From: Oscarella lobularis
Lineage: Eukaryota; Porifera; Homoscleromorpha; Homosclerophorida; Oscarellidae
DNA length: 64,000 nt
Reading direction: 5' to 3'
Assembly (NCBI RefSeq): GCF_947507565.1
Contig: NC_089178.1
Coordinates: 1-64,000, forward strand
The stretch's first letter is position 1, and each line of letters begins with the position of its first letter. Made by a program: the position numbers and the translations under genes. The notes under the pieces are model-generated. The model was not told the DNA's origin. It saw only the letters and a list, made by a program, of their open reading frames with translations, and made no database searches. This document shows, piece by piece, positions 37,417-48,500 of the stretch.

Positions 37417-38308
37417 CTATCTCACATTCTTTGGCTTTTTTTCTTCGTAGATGCTGTCTGCCACGCGCCCGAGGTATGCATTGTGAGCTGCTTTTCCTGT
37501 TGGATATTTCTGCGGCCCCAATGAGATCAAGATCATCAAATGCTCGCGAATAGACCCTTCTCTCTTTACCTCCTTTGGAAAGAGAAGGTCGTGTTCGTAC
37601 TTGGGCTTTGGAGTCATTCTTGTCATCATGCTGCCGGGATCAGTGTCTCGAAAGCAGTGTGTCTTCACTCTGTACACTAAAGCAGATAAGATACACGACG
37701 TGAATTTTAATTAATAGATAATACGGTACCTCCTTTCTTGGTCAAGTTTCTTGTTTTATCTCGCAGAGACATTGGATCAGGAGTTCTTCTGGATGTCCAC
37801 TCCGGCTTCTGAAACATCTTTGGAGGATCATACTACAAGAGGTAAATACCCATTAATCTGCTATGCTAATTAATAATGTTCTCACCTCTCGAAAGTGAAA
37901 GGGTTTGGGATCTCTGTAAGCCATCTTGTGTTCATCGCTTTGATTAGCTACGTGAAGTCGAACGTGAAATGCATCGAGTGGATAAAAGACCGTCTTGAAT
38001 ACTGGAACGTGTGATCTACGCTTTTCAACAAAGTCATCCTTTCCGTTGACGACCTCACGATGACTCGATCCTTGGAGGCAATGATGACCAGCGGAGGCGG
38101 CACTCCTCCACGGCGGGCTTTTACAAAGACAATCAAAATTTTTCACTTTGGGTGGAGAATTGAGTCGATAGAAGCGCGGTGAAAAGTCGACTTTGATAGA
38201 CCACGGTGTTTGAGCGTCGTCGAGTTTCCTCGCCCAATTCCGCGTTCGTTTCACTAATAGATGCGTACGTGATGAAAAATCAATTTTGTCTTCAAATCTC
38301 GTAGACAT
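37417..38308 (-). CDS. Unidentified basic protein, three exons
   Basis: I do not recognise this protein. Three exons join in phase: from the start down to about 37885, about 37832-37730, and about 37680-37417. Start MSTRFEDKIDF at 38308; an upstream in-frame ATG at 38335 would add nine hydrophobic residues and collide with the LYRM7 promoter. The product is about 255-265 residues, rich in Lys, Arg, Pro, His and aromatic residues, with no membrane segment, signal peptide or coiled coil. Short motifs include TPWSIKVDFSPRFYRLNSPP, YRDPKPFHFRE, YDPPKMFQKPEW and MTPKPKYEHDLLFPKEV. Repeated short Pro/Tyr/Phe motifs in a small basic protein recall ciliary microtubule-associated proteins, but this is a weak impression. 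Splice sites and in-phase joins make it a convincing gene. Confidence 0.7.
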
Positions 38309-38384
38309 GAGTAGAAACGCGGAAGCTGTAAACAAGAGAATATGTCAGGGCAACGAGGGCCGGACATAGCCAGTGCGCAAGCGC
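38309..38384. promoter_or_regulatory. Likely bidirectional promoter, unidentified gene / LYRM7
   Basis: The two divergent start codons are only 76 bases apart. The interval has no TATA box that I can see. A promoter function is inferred from the head-to-head spacing alone. Confidence 0.5.
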
Positions 38385-38866
38385 ATGGCAGGAGCAAGAC
38401 GACAAGTAAAAAAACGAGCCCATTTCAGATTCTGGTCGCTATACGAGGCTTTCTCTCATACGAAGGCCTTGCATTGGTATCGACGTCTGCAAAGGACTCG
38501 ACTAAAAGTATTTTCGGGAGATGAAGACGCACTTTTAGCTGCAAGAAAACGACTAAGAGAGGAATTCGATCGGAACAGAAGCGAGAACGATCCCGATCGA
38601 ATCAAAAACGTACGAATGCGAGCTAAATGCAACCATAACCAACGGTTACTTACTTTAGCTCCTAGAAATAGCTGAAGCGACCGACGCATATCTTCGACAG
38701 AACGTCGTGCAGGGAAAATTGATGAACGACGGCTATACGTACAGTGAGCGAGGTCCCATGCCACCGGAGGGGTCAACTAATTTTTCTTTTTTCTCTAGGA
38801 TTTCGACTCACCGACGATACAACACCCACAATCGACTTTGGTGGATCAAAAACACAGAAAAAGTGA
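38385..38866 (+). CDS. LYRM7: Complex III assembly factor LYRM7
   Basis: Mitochondrial LYR-motif protein that escorts the Rieske iron-sulfur subunit during assembly of respiratory complex III. Four exons (38385-38405, 38466-38609, 38659-38743, 38799-38866) give 105 residues; the human protein has 104. MAGARRQALHWYRRLQRTR aligns with the human N-terminal LYR region, followed by KVFSGDEDALLAARKRLREE, SENDPDRIKNLLEIAEATD and YLRQNVVQGKL. The first intron is 60 bases, a multiple of three and open in frame, so gene callers may read through it; the spliced form fits the family far better. A broken genomic copy of the first intron and flanks lies at 41153-41233. Confidence 0.88.
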
Positions 38867-38971
38867 AGCGGGAAAAACATCGTGCAAGCAACAGCAGGTG
38901 AACAGTTCAAAACGAAAAATCTTTTGGAATTGATCAATCGACAACGAAAATTAAAACATTGTGATTTTCTA

Positions 38972-39947
38972 TCAGTTTTGCTCGGATGGCGGCGCCGCCT
39001 CTGTTGACGGCGTCACGTCGCTCTCACCGGCGGCTTGTTGTTGCTGTTCTTCATCCGGTTTCCTATGCTTGAATTTGACAGCTCCAGATACTTCATACTT
39101 TTGGAATCGTGAACGGAAGATCTTTGTCTCTTTGAAGACAAACCAGCAGTCGAAAGCCCAGATGAAAAAGTTGAGAAATGCGAGAATCTTTAATTAAAGA
39201 AAATAGAAAAAGGGAAGGGGCGGATTTTTTCTATTAGTTTCCTTACCACGGCTACAATCATTCCCCCATAGCCGGGTTTGTCTTCTGAACATCTTGTACC
39301 GCTTATGCAGGTGGTTTCGAAGAATTTGGTGAATCCTTTATCGACGACCAATGGCACGCCGTCCGTGGCCTTAGCCCAAACCGCGCCACTTGAGAGCCAA
39401 AAGATAGTGAGTAGGCACGTGCCAACAAAATTCTGCAAGACGAAATACCTATTCAGATAACCCCCTATTGTCGCAAACTTAAAAACTTACAAAAAGATGA
39501 AAAATGTCGGCTTTTCCTGGATTCAATCTCGGTTCGACGAAAACGTAGGAGACAGTGAAAGCGAGAACGTAGACTAAGGTGAGACACGACGTTGCTATGT
39601 AGAATTGCGCGCTTCCTCCGTAGGTGTCGGCGCCCACTCCAACAACTTGTCCCGTACGATCGATGAAATTGTAATCGTCATCGTCAAAGTCGTATGAAAC
39701 GGTGAATTTTGCATAATAGCTAATTCCTCCGTCGCTTGGACCCGTCGTCACTGAAATGCCTCCCGTCGATTTGAAACTGACGAGTACGGCCATAGCGACA
39801 ATAGCGAACACCTAGACGTCGAGCAATTGAAAGCGTGAGTCTCCAAAGGGGGCCGCGTTAGCGCGCTTTTCTGCGTACGAGCTCGAGGAGCTTAATGATT
39901 CCGCGCGGTTCCTTGAAAATAGCTACGTTGTAGTCCTGTAGAAGCAT
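38972..39947 (-). CDS. Synaptophysin-family MARVEL membrane protein (copy 2)
   Basis: Second synaptophysin-family gene in the window. The start chosen at 39947 gives a short cytoplasmic N-terminus containing IFKEPRGIIKLLEL, directly comparable with VFKEPRGFLKILEF of copy 1; an in-frame ATG at 40049 would add 34 residues. Later exons encode VFAIVAMAVLVSFKSTGG, a lumenal loop (FTVSYDFDDDDYNF), TM2 FYIATSCLTLVYVLAFTVSY, TM3 GTCLLTIFWLSSGAVWA, a loop with two cysteines (CISGTRC), TM4 with LNFFIWAFDCWFVFKET, and a Gln-rich tail (EEQQQQAAGE) ending in TGA at 38974-38972. The intron after the first exon is at the same place as in copy 1 and the DxxxDDDxxF loop motif is shared, showing common descent. 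Its stop is about 105 bases from that of convergent LYRM7. Confidence 0.88.
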
Positions 39948-40462
39948 GGCGACAGCGAAGGCAACGGACGGCGACGAAAGCGTTTCACGTGATCTCGTAT
40001 GATGCGCCGTCGTGACAAGCACGCGCTCACGAGACGGAGAGACGTGCATCGTATCAATTGCGATGACGACGACGACGACGAATCAACCGCGAGAGAAAAG
40101 GTACGAGTTTAGCTACTGTATGTGCATTTACTTTATAGAGTAGAAAAAGATGCACGAAGAAAGTCCATCAAGAAAGTTGACACGTACTGATAAACTTTTT
40201 TGCTTAGCGTAGAGTAGCCGTCCAAGTAGAATTCGCGTGTGCACGTCGCGTCGTCCCCGGGGTCCTGGGCAAGACCCCGTAATCAAAAAGCGGCCCCGTA
40301 AAAAGACGACAGTAAAGGGGGCCATGATGTTTTATTTAATAAACCCGGAAGTATCCCGGAAGTACGAAAAAAGAAAAACGAACGTCCTCCCGGACTCCTT
40401 AGTTGAGGGGACCTTTCACCCAGGCCCCCATTCGGGGAGACAGTGACCCATCTGTCCCGGGG

Positions 40463-40574
40463 GTGCCTTTATATACCAAGGCACAGGTGGACCGCTATTG
40501 TAACCCACCGCGTCTTGCCCAAGTGGGGTGGCAGGTTATCACTCGTGCCACTGGAGTAGGGGATTGAATCCCCT
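40463..40574 (+). other. Three consecutive hairpins, tRNA-like (possible SINE or structured RNA)
   Basis: Three perfect stems occur within 112 bases. (1) GTGCCTT/AAGGCAC around an 8-base TATATA-containing loop (40463-40484). (2) GTGGCA/TGCCAC around a 12-base loop (40528-40551). (3) AGGGG/CCCCT around the 7-base loop ATTGAAT (40558-40574). The third has the exact geometry of a tRNA T-arm and resembles a B-box with one mismatch. Upstream, ttgcccaagtgg is a weak A-box match with a possible 4-base D-stem. No matching acceptor stem was found, so this is not a functional tRNA. Confidence 0.4.
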
Positions 40575-41152
40575 GCGTTTGCGCCGCGTTTAACCTCTCT
40601 GGCTCGAGTTGGGCCGGTTTTATTTAGTCACCTCGGGGCCCGGAGGTGAATGGCGACATCGGAAAGCTCTTCATCTGCCTCGTCCGATTGTCCATAGACC
40701 ACCTAGGAAAGCAGAATTGAGTCCGACGGAGTACCTTTGTCGACGACTGCCCCTCATCCTTGGCGAAAAAACCTACGCGTCGAAGCAAAACCAGTGCTAT
40801 ATAGGTGTAGGGCAAAGGAAATTTGTTTTACCTCATATCCTCTGCTGACATTATTATTCGACAGAAGCCAAAGTGGTTATTGAATACGCAGCAGATCGGT
40901 GTTCGTCAAACTAATAAGACAATATAAACGATGACGATTAGCAGAGTCTCCTTCTACCTTTCAAGCGGCCCGCTAGATCTATACATAATCGAATTGAGGC
41001 CACGAGACGGTGAAATTGGCAAAGAGACAAACTGAATTGCATGCTGAGTCAGTCCATCTGCACAAATGAAATGGAGTCAAAGGAAAGATCTTACGTATTT
41101 CTTGCTCCGAATTCAATCACTTGCCTACGTTGCTGGAGACTTGTGAGTACAT

Positions 41153-41233
41153 GACAAGTAAAAAACGGGCCCATTTCAGATTCTGGTCGCTATACGAGGC
41201 TTTCTCTCATACGAACTCGACTAAAAGGGAGGA
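41153..41233 (+). pseudogene. Partial broken copy of LYRM7 (exon 1 end, intron 1, start of exon 2)
   Basis: From gacaagtaaaaa onward this matches 38401-38508 almost base for base: the end of LYRM7 exon 1, the whole 60-base first intron with its GT and polypyrimidine tract, and then actcgactaaaag of exon 2. About 31 bases of exon 2 (encoding ALHWYRRLQR) are deleted at the junction. Only a couple of substitutions separate the two copies over about 60 bases. Because the intron is retained, the copy arose from DNA, not from a spliced transcript. It cannot encode LYRM7. Confidence 0.8.
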
Positions 41234-41325
41234 GATCATGAAGAAGACGTACTTTACCTATCCGGGCTTTTGTCAGAATATTTTCGTTTGGACCTCGGCG
41301 AAAAAAGTCTCTTAGGTCGTCGACT

Positions 41326-44300
41326 ATGGTAAAAGATGGCATCGAGGTGTTCGACGTCCTGGACGTGAGCCTATCAGGTGAGTTTTTTAGCAGACTCTAT
41401 CGCCCTAGCAACGTAACTCAACAAATCGCTTCTCGCGCAATTATCAAGGTCATCTAACGGCCAAACAACTTCGCGCGTACTACGAACAGACGTACGTCGC
41501 CGAAGTATCGCTCGAAATCGTTTGCTCGGCAATCGATTTCGTTTGCGGACCCCAAGCAAAGGAAAAATGCAAAAGAGAAGACTTTCTCTCGGTCCTCGGC
41601 GAAATCGCGCGTCGATCGGACCGTCTCGATCAACTCTACTGGTACTTCAAGGCGTTCGATTACCGAAACGAGGGCCGAATCGGTCTCAAAAACGCTCTAA
41701 TCGTCTTGGAAACGATCTACGGCGAAGATTTCACCATGTCGACGTGGCAGGCGTTCGTCGCGTCGCGGAGGGACAAGAGAGCCAACGTGTCCTTGTACGA
41801 GCTCCGTCGCGCGCTGATGGAGCCTCCGCGAGCCGGGAAGCGGCCGTCCATCGTCGAATTGAGAGCGGAGGAGGAGAAATGGGCGACGATTGAAATCGAG
41901 CGCGATTACAGCGAATACGGGATGTTGACGAGGATTGGCGACAAAGAAGAGAAGACGGGACGAGAGCGACGAATGAAAATGATGAAAAGAGAATCAAAGC
42001 GTCAATTGAGAAAGATTCGGAAATTCGGATTGGACGGAATTGTCATGGAAACGGCGGAAGTGACGTTCGAGGAAGAGGAGGAAGAAGATCCGGAGGAGCA
42101 GGAGCTGGACGAGTTGAAGGAGCGCTACGACGAAGCGAGAGCGAGATTGCTGCGAGAAATATTGCGACTTCATATCGGAGAAGTGGGTTGGGTTTCCATG
42201 GCAGAGGAGGAGCGAAGAGCGAGACTCGAAGTGCTGGGAGTCGAGGAGAAACGATTGCGATTCAACGGACAAATCGATTTGATTGGAAGCCTATTGGAGA
42301 AGAGCTCTGCAACGAAGATGATCGTCGATTTGGATCTCTTGCTGGGAGAAGAACGACGTAGCTATGACGCTATCATGAAGGAGAGGAATTCGAAGAGAAG
42401 ACGACGCCAGTTGGGGTTGGGAGGAGAAGGGGGGGAGAGCTTCGAGAGGGAGAGAGACGCTGGGGAGGTTTTCGTAGAATTGGAATTGAGGTTTGAAGAA
42501 GAGAGGCGAGGAATTAAGCGACGGCATTGCGGTGTTGTGGACAAGAGCGCCACCACGAGCGTTTTAGCGGCGTTGGACGATTTGTATGAGACACTGGAGG
42601 ACGTTCTGTTGCGAGAGGAATGCGAGAGGAAGTCGTCCAATTGGCCAGCGGCGTCAGAAATTGAAAAAAAGGCCATTGTGAAGCGGTTGAGGCTGAGAAG
42701 GGGCAGGGGCGACGTCGACGACTTTTTAAGAGACGCTACGTATGATAACTTGTGGGAGGCTGAGAGGAAGACCACCAAAGTGAGTGGATTGGACGTGATT
42801 GGTGCGTTGAAGAGGGAGCGAGAAGTCGAAAAGCAGAAATTGACGACGCTCATTCGCGAGAAGCCTTCTCATAAGGAAGAAATGGCCTGCAGATTGGCTC
42901 ACGCTAGAATGGCAATTCTGACGCAACCGAATTTTTATTGCGCTGCATTGATAACGGGAATAATGCTAGGAAAGCTCAACTTTAGGTACGGATAAGAATG
43001 AAGACTAGTAAGGTTTTTAATTAAAGTGTACCTGTTTAGATCTGAGTTGGCGCAGGAGTGGCTTCGTCTGGGACGTGGCGCCGCAGTGAAAGACGAAAAT
43101 CTCGCTGATGCCTCTCTCTCAGCTGATTCCCTGACATTGTCGTCGGCTCGAGATGAAATTCTGCGTCTTCTGAGTCGGAGGCAGCAAGGAGAAGCGGCTC
43201 AGCTGGTGGCTATACTGGAGAAGAAAGAATTGATACAAAGAGCAGAAGCAATGGAGAAGAACGAAAGGCACAAGCGACTCCAACATCTGAAACTGCAAAG
43301 GGAAGAATTAAGAAAAAGCGATTCTCAAGAAAATAATACCGATATTATTCAGGTGATTGATTTGAAATAAAAGACTTCCTCCTAATTTTCTTGTGTGTAC
43401 GTACAGGAAGCAGCTTGTCTTCAGTATGGAAGTGGCTCCAGTCAAGTAGAGCTTCTCTGTCGCCTTCAAGAAGAGCACGGAAAAGAAACAGATGACTTGC
43501 TGCTTTTGATGCCAAGCAAGGTACAGCAAATTGGTGGTGCCGTCTTCCTAAAGCTTGTCAATAACTTTCTGTGTAGTCACTTCAAGGGTTGATTGACTTG
43601 TACAAAAGTCAATGGGCGCTGAGCACGGCAAAATGGCTGGATTGCTTGGCCAACGTCGTCTTTGTTGATGTCTCAGAACATGAAGTAGTAGTAGAAGAGG
43701 AGGAGGAAGAGAAGAACGACGAAGAAATCGTTGAATTGAGTAAAGAAGACCAATGGCAAATGTTTCAGGAATTAGAAACGAAATTTGAGTCTGAAAAGAA
43801 AGTGCTTTTGAAGGAGTTGGTAAAGCAAGAAGCTCTCCTTAGGTAAGGAGAAGAAGAAAAACTTACGATGATACGCATGCATGTCTTGCAGTCCCGAACG
43901 TCCCATGTCTGCCGCCCTTCAAAAGCGCATTTCCTTCTTCAAAATGGAACGACTGAAGAGCGAAGATGCTTCGCTAGCGGCGGCGGCGCACTCCGACTCG
44001 GAGATGATCGAGGCGAAGAAAGAGGAGCGAGCCGAGTCGGCAAGACGTCGTCTCTCGAATAGAATGCAAAAAGTGTACGCGTATCACACTAAATGCACTA
44101 TACACGGTATACTGACGCTTTTTCTTAGGCTCGAGAGACGACGCTCTAGACGACACGGTACCTCTGCTTTGTGCTACGACGATGATGATGCTGTTGGTGG
44201 AGCTTCGGATTCTGAAGCGCTCACTCCTACCGTTGACGAATTGTCTGGAACGGCGCTGATTGTAAATAAGGATGAAGTGAAGCAGAAGATGAAGGAACTT

Positions 44301-45328
44301 GAACGCCTCTTTAAACTAAAGAAGAAGGTACAGTCACAAGAAGAAAGGCATTAGAACTTGTAAATATTGTACATCAAGGCGTTGAGAGACACGATTGAGA
44401 AACACGGCGAGGAAGTCAAGGAAAAAAGACGATCCTCGATTACTTCGCAGACTTCTTTCCGTGCCTTGAAAACGTCTGGTCCAAGCAGTTCCAGCATAAC
44501 GAGCCTAAAAGAAAAAGTGATTTAATAACGACGCAGTATTGAGGCTTGCGAATTTGGTGCACGATTTAGTTGCACCGTGTGGCAGAGATAAAAGCCCAGG
44601 AGGCAATAGAAGAGGAAGAGGAAGAAGAAGAGGAAGAAGAGACCTTGCCTGAGGTGATACATAAACAATTAGCTGACTAATGTATGCCTGGTTGGTTGTA
44701 GAAGTCAACTGATGGAAATGCTTCTTCTGGAAGGAAAGAATCGTCTGCAAAACAAGTAAGGCATAGTAGGGATATTCTAAATAAAAATTGTTATTCAACT
44801 TGCCTCTCACCTGTAATTCTTTATTCAAATTAGAAGGTGCTCTTGAATGAGCAGCAGTCATCTTCAGAAGATGAGCAAGGTGTTCATTAATTACTTGAGA
44901 ATCTTACGGTTCTTTGCAAGAGTTTCTTTCGTCAGGTTTTGCAAATCTCTTGGAAGACGAGGAAAAGGATATGGACGATGATAAGAAGATGAAGGTCGCT
45001 GCTCAGCGAATGGAAGAGAAATTTCGTATGCAGGAGGAAGCGGGAGGAGTAAAGTTGCAGCTGGTACAGACGCTAAGAGAATGATCTCCTAACTCAATCT
45101 AAATGTTCGTCTCTATAGGCTCAAGGCGCCAGAAAGAAATTGGGCGACAAAACGGCCGATGAGGAAACGGTAGTAAGCCGCCCAAATCGACTATCCGTAG
45201 AAGAAAGACTCAAGGTCAAACAAGCCTTGAGAAAGGAAAAGAAACTCAAAGAACCAAAGGGGTACGCACGCATCAGCACGTTTGCCCAAGCTTTGACACG
45301 TTTTCTTTGCAGAGACGACCTTGACTAA
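41326..45328 (+). CDS. Unidentified EF-hand-like, coiled-coil protein
   Basis: I cannot name this protein. Start MVKDGIEVFDVLDVSLSG at 41326; a short intron then leads to an exon of about 1.5 kb (41450-42985) followed by about ten small exons, ending KEPKGDDLD with TAA 45326-45328. The N-terminal 130 residues look like paired, degenerate EF-hands: FDVLDVSLSGHLTAKQL and FKAFDYRNEGRIGLKNAL, where loop positions are only partly acidic, so calcium binding is doubtful. The rest is highly charged, helical, mostly coiled coil, with an acidic stretch (EEEEEEDPEEQE), repeated Glu/Arg heptads and Glu-rich runs near 43690 and 44610. It has no signal peptide or membrane segment. Such EF-hand plus coiled-coil architecture is common among ciliary and cytoskeletal proteins, but that is only a suggestion. 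Confidence 0.78.
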
Positions 45329-45538
45329 AGTCCGCCGCCGCCGGAAGAAGAGAAATAGATAGCGTGACGTGAACGAATAAAAATACATACCTGTAGCACC
45401 CACCGTCGTTCTTGTTAGATCTTCTAATTAGATGAGAATTTTCTGTTGTTGTATCTTCAGTCGATCCTACGTGCGCTATATTCAAACTTGGCCTTCTTAG
45501 CATGCGTTGAGCTCATGAATGTCTTCCAATACAAGCAC

Positions 45539-48500
45539 CTAGAGGAGGTACTTATGCTGGAGTTGCTGCTTGCTCACAGGCTGCTCACAAACAGGACACT
45601 TTTCGGCGATCTATAGGCAATAAACGTAGCAAATGCTGCTGAAACTTTTCGATTTACCTTGAGGCATTCCCTCCAACAGCTTGAACAGCAGACGTGCTTG
45701 CACGGCGCTAAATAGGGCCCCCGAAGTTTTTTCTTACAGACAGGGCAAAATTTTTCTAAACGAATATGTATGAAGCGAAAAAATATCTAAAATCTACAAA
45801 CCAACCTGATTGGAGACGTTGAAGATTGGGAACACTGATCGGAGCAGAAGCGCTGTGAGTTTCGTTCAAAGCCGTTACGGCCAATTTTTTGGAGGCTGGC
45901 TCTTCTGAATCTTTGGCCAAATCTTTAGTCGAATCCTTGGAATCTCGCATCAGTTTGCCAGTCGACTGTTTGGGATGTAATCTCTCAGCGCTAGGTGTCT
46001 CCGGAGATTTTCTGCTGCTCAATTCCAAGCAGAGCTTCAAGTAGGGTTCTTTATGGTGCGCCTTCAAAAATTTCTGAAGGCCTGCGCACGGCACATAGCC
46101 ACCCCCTACTATTGAAGTACATTAAACGATGAGTGCACCTTTACCTTCTAAAAGCCGCTTCATTGCAACAACGCTTTGACCAAAAATCTTATGCAATCCG
46201 GAAACGAAGGAATCCAACTCGCTATTCTAATAAAAGAAATGCACGTTTCCTTCATGGGATCTGCTCTTACGCGATCGTACTTTTTGGTATTCAGCTAAAA
46301 GGTGGGAAAATCGTTTGTAAGATTCATCGCTCAACGCTTCCTTTACCTAACTTGAATCTATTAACCCGAAACGATCCCGTCTACGACTGCACCTCTTGAA
46401 GATAAGCTTTCGCTTCGGCAGCTTTTCCTTTCTTCCCGTCTTTCTCCTGGAATAGTAAACGTGATTGACGATTGTGCCTTCGATTATTAACTATTACCGT
46501 TATCTTCTTCTTTTTAGACGAAATTTCTTCACTGTTCTTTAATGAAATTTCAGTTTTTGGAGCCAAGCTGGACACGTGGCTTTCCACGCGTTGAGCCTGC
46601 TGAAACTTGCGAGTCAAGCTGTCGGCTCTTCGCTTGAGAGCGGGACGAAACTGAATAGGAACCGGATACTTTGAAGAAGAAGAAAAAGTATCAAAATCAT
46701 CAGCGACGTCGTTCCTTGCATCGCTATTTGGCTTGTACTGAGCGACAGAGCTGTTTTTAGATCGAGGAGGTGGTAGCTAAAAAAATCACCACGAAATCAT
46801 AATTATAATTATTGATTGGCAATGGACAAGTCTTACCGTTCGCTCAGCGTAAGTGAAAAACATCCCCAGATCTTTGAAGAGCTTCTCAAAGTCATCGTAA
46901 GTCGTAACGGATGGACGAACCCATTTGGGCAATTGCAACTGGACGTTTCTCGCGGAAAATCTAAAGTCAATGATCCGGTCGCAGCCCGAGAGAAAACGAA
47001 AAACGAATCACCTCGAATCGCACAACAAAAGTGCACCGAAATCGTGTCGATGTCGAATAACGCGTCCTATAGCTTGATTGACGGCACGCGACGCTTGCTG
47101 GCAATACCACGTATTGCCAGACAAAGACTGAGAGCGTATAGAGAAAAAATTAGAATATCATATTCGTCCCTTTTTTTCTGCGTACTTCTTTTGACGTTGC
47201 ACGCACTGCTTCGTCCAAATATAACATTTTTAATTTAACCTTATTTAGCGAACGTTTAGACGGGAAACGATTTTTTTAAAATTACTTTCGGATCCATTTT
47301 GGGCGGAAATGGAAGACCCGTTATAACGACTGCTCTTCCGTTCACGTCGGCAAAATCCAAACCCTCAGCAGCCTTCCATACTCCAGAATAACAATTAAAT
47401 AATCGTTTAGTTTTCGCGTATACTTTTCCTCTGCAGACTGCTAAGAATGTCGCCTGTCTGCAGCTTGGATCGCGAATTTTCTCGTAAAAAGCGTCAATTG
47501 TCTTCATGCAGCAAAGATTCTCAACGCTATATTGCTAATGCTTTGAAATTATACCTGATTGAAGTCGGTCTTTCCTTTTGGTTCGAGAAAGACCGGCTTT
47601 CTCTCGCTCAGCTTATTCCACAAGTCGCTTTGCTTTATATAGAATCATTCAACTCTCGCGCGCGCGAAACACAGCTTCAATTTTTCTACCTGCCATGTCT
47701 CGACGCACTTAGACATGAGAGGATATGATGGAAAGAAAACTAGAAATCCATTTGGTACAACGGAAGCTAAGCGAACTAGAAAAAAATCAAATTTCTCACG
47801 TGCAGAACTCTTCTCCCTTACCTAATGTCTTTCCGAGAGACGAAAGATAATCAAGAGAAAATCTACGTAAGCACTTTTACGAGCATTTCCATTCGGCAAG
47901 TCGCTCGTTATTATTACCTATTCTGATAGGACGAATTGAGTGTGACCCGATCCGGACCACAAGTGACAACTCCAGCAAAAACCTGGTGTCTCTCAATGAC
48001 ATGAGGATTTTCAATGGACACGGGAAAAGGACTTGAAAATAAAATAAAATCAGCTAAGCGCCGCTCATGCAAGCAAGGCTCGCGTATCTATTTACATTTT
48101 AAGCTCGGCTGAGAAGGAAGAGAGCGGAGACAACGTTCCACTCGTAAGAATAAGAGAGTGCACTCCCTGCGCTGTAAGATCGTTCATAGCGTGACCGGGA
48201 CTGAAACACCAATAGCTCAACGTACGACCTCCTCATATTCAATTTCACTTGTTTAGAAAAGAGACACGACAATTATTTATTACCTGCTGATGTCGACGGG
48301 TTTTTTCCCGTGCCTGAAGTCCACGTTTCGATTTTGCTTCGCGACTTTCTTTCCGGCGAAGGACGCACGTGAACCTGCGAATCCATAGTTCAGTCGAAGA
48401 GACATTTTTTCTGAAATCTAAAAAGACTTTGTAGTAGGTGTGATGTTGGTGTGAAGACGATGACGTTTGATAGACCACCTAGCGGACAAGAAACGTCAAA

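Larger units (their letters stand above)
39948..41325. other. Largest gene-free interval; GC-rich unclassified segment at about 40230-40860
   Basis: Nearly 1.4 kb between two divergent genes, unusual where most gaps are 20-300 bases. From about 40230 to 40860 the sequence becomes GC-rich with runs of C and G (ccccggggtcctgggc, cccgggggtgcc, cggggcccggagg), unlike the AT-rich intergenic sequence elsewhere. It includes a polyadenylation-like aataaa (about 40340), a TATATA inside a hairpin, and tRNA-T-arm-like structure. I found no protein similarity in its open frames. The rest holds the LYRM7 fragment (41153-41233) and two exon-like minus-strand stretches (about 40880-41065). A degraded mobile element or solo LTR is possible but unproven. 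Confidence 0.5.

Noticed and set aside
38373-38490. LYRM7 read straight through its first intron
   Set aside because: The 60-base segment is open in frame, but removing it gives an N-terminus that aligns with human LYRM7 without gaps beyond one residue.
40500-40582. A tRNA gene at the T-arm-like hairpin
   Set aside because: No acceptor stem pairs, the anticodon arm does not fold, and A- and B-box matches are imperfect. Kept only as a tRNA-like structure.
41706-42995. Treating the long open frame as a single-exon gene starting at 41706
   Set aside because: The frame is open upstream to a splice acceptor near 41450, and the EF-hand-like N-terminus continues into exon 1 at 41326.
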